Source of the DNA: Smittium mucronatum
Lineage: Eukaryota; Kickxellomycota; Harpellomycetes; Harpellales; Legeriomycetaceae
Direction: 5' to 3'
Assembly (NCBI GenBank): GCA_001953115.1
Contig: LSSL01000848.1
Span: 1 to 41,024 of the forward strand
DNA: 41,024 nt
Made by a program: the position numbers and the translations under genes. A model generated the notes under the pieces. The model worked only from the letters and a program-made list of their open reading frames with translations. It made no database searches and was not told where the DNA came from. This document shows positions 35,216-41,024 of this stretch, piece after piece; the first letter of the stretch is position 1, and each line of letters opens with the position of its first letter.

Positions 35216-36816
35216 AATTGAATCAAATTTTTACCCCCTCCCTCCTCAGGGTTATTTTTTTAAATATTTTCTCCGATTGTGGGGGTTCAAAATTATGTTA
35301 AAAGTTTAATATTATTTTTAGATTGAAACACACCTATTATCAGTCGAAAGCTCTAATTTTAGTTTGGTTTAGTGATCTATACGCAAATATAAACATTACT
35401 ATTTATTTTTTAGCTTAGTATCTTTATATTATTTTCGGTCTAAACATAAAACGAGATTAGTACCTTTAAAGGCTTAGAGAATGTTCCAAACTTATCCATA
35501 TATTTCTAATAATGAAAATCCCAAATTGAATTTCAATATGTTTTAAAGAACTTATTTCATCCATCTAATTCTGTACTTTTTGCTGATATTCTTTTTTAGT
35601 TCTAATTTCATTGTATTTTTAAAAAAAAATTAGCATCGAGGAGTTTTTTTTTATAGGTGAAAGAATGCAAAATTTCAAAACGAATGAGGTTTGTTTTGAA
35701 TTTGAATTTTTTTCGGTAAAACATAGAACTTCTTTCAAAAGAACAATCCGGTTTACTAAACCGGGTTTTTTTTACACTTTAAATAGATATCTTTTAATAT
35801 TTTTTTCGAAAATTCACATAATAAATTAAATTTAATGGAGTTTTTGGGCTTGATTAAGAGTATTAAAGATGTATGGTATGAATAAAAATAAATAATTACC
35901 GCTGAGTCTGCTATTATGTTTAAATCTAGATGAAAATTGAGAAAAAATATTAAATACACACTGTCGAGGTCAGTTTATAGATATATTATTTGTTAAAAAA
36001 GAAGTAAGGCAAGATTAATTATGGAATAAAGCGAATAAATTATGAACTAAGATCAAGAGATTAAAATTTTGAAAAGCCTAGCTTTTTCTTAAAGACTAAG
36101 ATATGTGTTGATATATGGTTTTGGTGGATTAAGGCTTGCGAAATATTTATAATGATTCTTTTAATGGAGGATGTTTTCTTAGTTCTAATTGGCTCATTAA
36201 AACATCACTACCTTTATTTATTACTATAAAAATTTCAAAAAATTCAGCGGACCTTCTCTCATGGTGTAGCTGGTGTCGGATAAGCCGGATGAGATCGATC
36301 CAAGATTCCCCTTTTTACCTTGTGCTCAAGCGTTTTCAGCACGTAATCGGGACTGCTCAAGTTAATATGAGTTTTAATTGAGATATAAATGCTCATTTTT
36401 ATGATATATAAGTATTATTAGTTTATTAAAGATGCTAATAAGAATTTATTAATAGAAAAATGATAATGAGTTTTTAAGTAGTTATATGGCTCGGTTTTTA
36501 TACTTTTCGCTTATTCCGGCGTTTTTCTGACAGATTCTATATCGTTAAATATGCTTATAAATTCAGAAAGTACGAATTCCGGCGTTTATCACAGCGACTT
36601 TTGATATTTTTGCTGATTCACATGATTGATAAGTTTGCGTAAAAAAAATCGGATTTCAGATTCTTGGATAGACCGACCATATTACTAACTTTCTCAATCA
36701 TCCGCTCTCTGTTCATGCGATCTAAGATCTGTTCATTCTGGGTATCTTACCTGGCACCCGAAATTAACTATTCGAGCGCTTTTCGGTTGAGCCTGTTGAA
36801 TTTATTCTTTTCATAT
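35216..36816. other. AT-rich region with a GC-richer island, no supported gene
   Basis: No gene is supported. A 17-bp palindrome sits at 35748-35764. A GC-richer island at about 36245-36360 and another at 36500-36800 stand out; the second contains ttccggcgttt twice, near 36515 and 36588. These may be remnants of the 3' untranslated or LTR part of the minus-strand chromovirus, but I cannot show it. Confidence 0.4.
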
Positions 36817-36942
36817 AATTTTTTATTTATATAAATGCTATCTATCAAAGAAAAACTAGAATACCCAATAAAAACAAATTTTTTATTTATATACATGCTA
36901 TCTATCAAAGAAAAACTAGAATACCCAATAAAAACAAATTTT
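36817..36942. repeat. 60-bp tandem duplication
   Basis: Two copies of exactly 60 bp (36817-36876 and 36877-36936), plus six bases of a third, differ at one position (a at 36834, c at 36894). The unit contains atgctatctatcaaag and aatacccaataaaaac. The near identity shows a recent event. Confidence 0.92.
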
Positions 36943-37519
36943 CTCTTAAAAAAATATATATAACTATTGATTTCATCCTAAACTGGATATCTGTATTCCT
37001 TTAATGTCGGTTTTAACGGATTAAAATCTTGTTGGGAGAAATTAAGTATTTCGAGATTCGATGGTAGAATCATCGGGGTAATATTTTGTGAAAGCTTGGA
37101 ATTTTCAGGAGCTAGCGGGAGTTACTTAGCTCATTATTGTATTCACAGAAGTGTGCTCTGACGAAATAAATGTCAAGGTTTTTTGACACATAAGGTATTG
37201 TCGGTGTATACAAGCTATAATTGTTTTTAAACTGATCTGGAATCTATTTCTCATTCTTAGTTATCGATAATTCTGTAAAATCACTTATCTGCAATTATCA
37301 ATCTTCCTATTTTCATTAATTCTTTGTTAAATATTTATATAATAGATCAAGTGCTTTTAATGCTTATGCGTGATTTTAATCATTTTTATTGTAAAAATAC
37401 TTTCTTTAGTTTTGTTTCTTATTTGATCTCATTAGATGAGCTTTACGTTGTGCTGGATTTCTCGGGGTTGTTTTCATGGAATATTTCAGTGGTCCCTTTG
37501 TTTTTAGTAGTATTTTTTT

Positions 37520-37610
37520 GGATCCCATATTCTGTCGTTAGGCAATTTCCCCAATATTGTATAAAATACTGGAGCTTTCCATTTGAAATTTTGAGTCTAA
37601 AACACTATCT
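37520..37610 (-). pseudogene. chromodomain remnant of chromovirus integrase
   Basis: One minus frame gives NGKLQYFIQYWGN and the next gives LPNDRIWDPKKYY. Together they follow the chromodomain pattern 'G.xQYxVxWxG...xxTWEPxxN' after a single shift. Such domains at the end of integrase guide chromoviruses to histone-marked chromatin. The match is short, so confidence is moderate. Confidence 0.55.
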
Positions 37611-38089
37611 ATTTCGAGAATTTGTTCTTGTGCCACACATGCAGAACTTTTATACTTTCAGCTCGGTATGGGTTTATTATTTCATTTTAATTCCCCAGAA
37701 GAGAAATGTGAAATACTGATTATATCCTCATTTTTTTTGGTAGGAGTAAGCTTTATATCGAAAGCTTTATTTTCTTTATGACCCTAAATAATCCTAAGTA
37801 TATGAGGTATAGTTTTTTGGAAGTTCTATTAGTTTTTATGATTCTGGAGATTAAAAACATCAAATACGCAATTTAATTGAATAATTATCCTTTCTATTTT
37901 TATAAGCACGTTTTTTTTTGGATTTTAATTGTCTTTTTATAACAAGGTCTTTGTTTTTTTTTGTATTTCAGATACTCTGGCTTCTGCGCTGATTACTAGG
38001 GAGGAATAGTATGGCGTGTTTGAATCACATTTTTTTATCCAATAAGGGTATAAACCGGTAAAATTTTAGCGGAATTGTGTACAGATTTT

Positions 38090-38560
38090 TTTTATGCAAA
38101 ATATGAAATACTTAATAGGCCTTTCTAATCATCTTTCTTGAAATTCACGCGACAGAATAAATATCTTTCCGATATCTGATTAAATTTTTTCGTTTTCCCG
38201 TCTGTCTCTAGATGGAATGCGGATGAAATATTTATCCTATTCCTATACAGACTTAAAATCCTTTTATAAAATTTTGAAATAAATTAATCACAGATACCCG
38301 AATAAATTTCGTCGGGAAACCCAAATTTGGTTTTTATCACCTTCATGAGTACCTCCACTGCTTGTTTTGAATTAGGAAGTTTTTTTAACACTATAAATCT
38401 GGCCATTTTTTATAGCTGTCCGCCAACACCAAATCTTATTGTAAAATTTTGATTTCGGAATTTCGACTATAAAATCCGGTGTCCGTCTGAAAATTTTAGG
38501 GGGTTGATAATGACATATTTTTTTATGCATTCTTGGCTTTTTTCTGGAAATAATTTTTCA
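38090..38560 (-). pseudogene. chromovirus integrase, decayed
   Basis: The core reads KMARFIVLKKLPNSKQAVEV, KFGFPDEIYSGICD (where SDRG is usual), FISKFYKRIL and FHLETDGKTKKFNQISERYL. 'FPDEIxSDxGxQFxSxF' and 'HPxTDGQTExxNQ' are the family boxes; the second Asp is shifted or lost and the catalytic Glu is Lys. The upstream zinc-binding part is eroded (RMHKKICHYQPPK in one frame). Confidence 0.8.
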
Positions 38561-38879
38561 CAAGTTTACATAGCTTTTGTCATTTTCTTTTAAAATTGGG
38601 AACGAGCAGTTTTTTTTTAAACTTAGGGTATAGTATTCTTTATTCCGAATTTACTGCTAGCTGAGCGCCATGTTATATCTTTAATATTTTGCTTCCTATA
38701 GACTCTGTATTATATAAAATATTATTGAAGGACAATATATCATTTTTTCCACTGAATTTACTTCCCTTTAATCATTTTTTAAATTAATTTTCTGCATAGA
38801 TATTCATTTGCAGCTCTTTAATTTTAATTATTGGAAATGACATCACATTTATAAAATGTTTCGATTTAAGTATTTTTCT

Positions 38880-39300
38880 CCTGTCAAATTTTTTTTTGTA
38901 CTCTGAATTCTTAGACAAAAAATCCGGCATCCCTCCCATAGATAATGGGTAGTAATTAATAGTAAATTCAAAACTGGAGAGCTCTATAGCCCAACTTACA
39001 TGTCTTCATTTTAAATTTTTGGCTTTTTCAAAATGAAAAAAATTCTTATGATCCGTCAATATTTTTAACTTTTGGGTGGATAACTAAAGGATGAGCCTCA
39101 ATTATTTGAGAGCTAGAAGTATATACAATAGATTTTTCTCATTTATGTCTTAATTTATTTCCGCAGGGAAAAATTTCAATGATAAGTATGCTAACGGCTG
39201 AACTTCACCATTTAAACCTTTCTGTCATATTAATGTACCCATGGCGTATTTTGATATGTCTTTTTATAATACATAACCTTTATCAGGATCAGCAAATTTT
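38880..39300 (-). pseudogene. chromovirus RNase H, decayed
   Basis: The frame gives FADPDKGYVL, stop, KDISKYAMGTLI, QKGLNGEVQPLAYLSLKFFP and AEINYDINEKNLLYILLALK with stops, then LTDHKNFFHFEKAKNLK and VSWAIELSSFEFTINYYPLS. This follows the Ty3/Gypsy RNase H and its tether closely. Four or more stops make it inactive. Confidence 0.85.
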
Positions 39301-39356
39301 AGAATGGGAGAGAGTGTTAGAAATTCTATAATTTTTTTTGAACGAATTTTAACATT

Positions 39357-40180
39357 CTAGTTTCCATAAAAATTTAAAATCATTCTTTTCAAGTTTTTCG
39401 ACAGAAGAGATACCTTTGATAAGTTTGGTAAAAATTTACTGTAAAAATTTAAATCCCCATTGAATTTTTGTACATCTTCGGCAATCATCGGATTTTCCCA
39501 TTTTGTAATATTTCTCAAAATTTCAAGGCCATTTATAACCCACTGGTTGGCTATTATGTGTCCCAAGAAGTTTAATTTGATATAATTAAAAAAAAATTCC
39601 AGGTTGCAGCATAGAACATTTTTTCTCACTCTTTCTAGTATTGTTATAAAATTATTGGTGTTTTCTTCTTTATTTTTAGAATGAATTATATTATCATCGA
39701 GATAAGCTATAGCATAATTATCCAATACCTATCTTAACGCGTCTTTTATGAAATGCTGGAATATTGATGGTGGATTATTCAGATAGAGATTCATTAACTG
39801 GTACTCGGAATTTCTGTAGCTACATCTAAACTCAAATTTACATACATTCCCTTTTATTATCATTACCAAGTTATAAGAACTATCGAGGCCCAATTTAGAG
39901 AATTATTTCACTTTAAATTTACAGTAGATTGATTCATCTATTCTTGGTAATAGTTATCTATTTTTTATTGTGATCTAGTTTAGTTTTCGGTAATTCACGC
40001 ATAATCTAAGTTTACCACCCTTCTTTTTGACTAATATTATCAGTGATATTGCTGGATATTTGGACTGTCTTATGAATTCTCTAGTTAGATTTTCATCCAT
40101 ACATTCTTTTATTGTGTTAAGTACTGCTATAGATATGAAATATATCTGTCCCCAAGACTGTGTTGAGCTGGGGATAAGTT
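39357..40180 (-). pseudogene. chromovirus reverse transcriptase, decayed
   Basis: Near 40040-39980 VKKKGGKLRLCVNYRKLN is the finger and palm start. Near 39790-39730 NNPPSIFQHFIKDALR matches 'NAPATFQxxMNDxLR'. An open 122-codon piece (39725-39357) has IAYLDDNIIHSKNKEE, keeping the YxDD catalytic pair, then NFLGHIIANQWVINGLEIL and FNGDLNFYSKFLPNLSKVS. Stops separate the pieces, so only the last part is contiguous. Confidence 0.87.
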
Positions 40181-40839
40181 AGATAGGGAAATAGCGTCTC
40201 CTATGTTCTCGGAGCTTTTTTTCTGATATTTTATCGAAAAATTCTAATATTCAGAGTATAATTCTGGTGAAAAATCAACATTTTCATTTTCAGTCTCTTC
40301 AGTTTTTCCTAAGATCAGTGTTTTTTCGATTTCAACTACATTAAAGTTTACATGAACTGTTTTTTCTGTTTCTAGCTCTTCTAAGTTCTTATTATATTCG
40401 ATTTTTTCATCTATAATATCAAAAAATTTCCTCTTGAATGGAAGAGCTATAGCTTTGACTTATATATTTGTTTTCACCATTTGTTATTTCAGATTCAATA
40501 ATATTCTAACTGGAATCATAATAAAAATATCAGAAATTTTTTGATGGCTTTTTTTATGACAATAAATTTTAACCTGCAGTATTAAGAGCTTAGGCTTATA
40601 TCAAAATCAGTCCAGTTTATTTATGGGGTTTTTAATCTTAACCATGGTATTCCTAACACGATTGGTGGATTTTTTGATGTGATAAGGGTATATTTTTATT
40701 GTCTCCTTGTGCTTTTTTTATGAAAATTATATTCAAGTCCTTATAGAATTTATATATTGGTTTTTTTAGAGACTTGCTAACGTCTATTTTTTCTAGAATT
40801 ATTATTTCGCTTAGGATTTTATTTATTGGGTGGCTGTTT

Positions 40840-40892
40840 CTACCGATTTTTTCGTCAATGAATCTACCTGATACATCAGAATCGACTAAACA
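40840..40892 (-). pseudogene. chromovirus aspartic protease fragment
   Basis: The minus strand reads LVDSDVSGRFIDEKIGRN. Tf1/MAGGY-type chromovirus proteases have 'ALVDSGASxxFID' here, so the catalytic Asp and Ser are present but the Gly reads Asp. Only the first half of the protease is visible. Confidence 0.6.
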
Positions 40893-41024
40893 GTAAATTT
40901 ATACGCAGCAATTTAAATCGGGTAATAATAATTTTATTTTATTTTAAAAATATTATTTTCTATGCTATTGAGATGGAATGTCATTCCTGTCTTCATAAGT
41001 AAATTACATTTAACTGATGAACAA

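Larger units (their letters stand above)
37480..41024 (-). mobile_element. decayed Ty3/Gypsy chromovirus, cut by window edge
   Basis: Read leftward from the edge, the minus strand shows protease (about 40892-40840), reverse transcriptase (40180-39360), RNase H (39300-38880), integrase (38560-38090) and a chromodomain remnant (37610-37520), the order of a Ty3/Gypsy chromovirus. Gag and one LTR would lie outside the window. The LTR on this side was not identified, so the element may extend left of 37480. Stops and shifts in every domain show it is inactive. It differs in sequence from the element at 17876-23431 and is read on the opposite strand. Confidence 0.88.

Noticed and set aside
36245..36330. 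tRNA-like words (ggtgtagctggt, gatcgatcc) in a GC-richer island
   Set aside because: No acceptor stem or full cloverleaf can be folded around them on either strand.
37324..37719. 131-codon plus-strand ORF rich in Phe, Leu and Tyr
   Set aside because: It lies antisense to the chromovirus integrase tail and chromodomain remnant, and its hydrophobic look comes from the T-rich complement of that strand.

Overview
The window is strongly AT-rich eukaryotic nuclear DNA. Four host genes are visible. All are split by short GT-AG introns (57 to 236 nt) and read with the standard code. The protein sequences suggest a fungus or close relative, probably an early-diverging lineage with an AT-rich genome, but I cannot name the organism. 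No rRNA, tRNA, CRISPR array or prokaryotic operon was recognised.

Host genes. (1) 2845-3873 (+): a small membrane-anchored RING-H2 protein. (2) 4213-7669 (+): MCM5, a replicative helicase subunit, which I could join into 15 exons and 720 residues without a break. (3) 28724-30175 (+): a bacterial-type P-protein (chorismate mutase, prephenate dehydratase and ACT domains) in 3 exons, making the phenylalanine precursor. (4) 30563-33549 (-): CPSF73/Ysh1, the mRNA 3'-end endonuclease, in 8 exons, convergent with the P-protein gene. They serve unrelated housekeeping roles (replication, amino acid synthesis, mRNA processing) and do not form a pathway.

Mobile DNA fills much of the rest. At 1-660 (-) is the 5' end of a DIRS-like element whose Gag ORF is open to the window edge. 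At 8201-9708 (+) is a decayed Mutator-like (MULE) transposase with FLYWCH, DDE and SWIM regions, and a second MULE relic lies near 12000-12470. At 14290-17660 (-) is a nearly complete but decayed DIRS-like tyrosine-recombinase retrotransposon with inverted terminal repeats and an internal complementary region. At 17876-23431 (+) is a decayed Ty3/Gypsy element with both LTRs. At 28229-28431 is a 195-bp piggyBac-like MITE between TTAA sites. From about 37500 to the right edge (-) is a decayed Ty3/Gypsy chromovirus with a chromodomain remnant.

The remaining AT-rich stretches (9.7-12 kb, 12.5-14.3 kb, 23.4-28.2 kb, 35.2-36.8 kb) show no gene I can support. They contain a 112-118 bp inverted repeat pair at 34391-35215, an exact 60-bp tandem duplication at 36817-36942 and several degenerate short repeats.

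The most noteworthy items are the DIRS-like pair with its diagnostic end structure, and the bacterial-style three-domain P-protein carrying eukaryotic introns. I found no convincing wholly new system.
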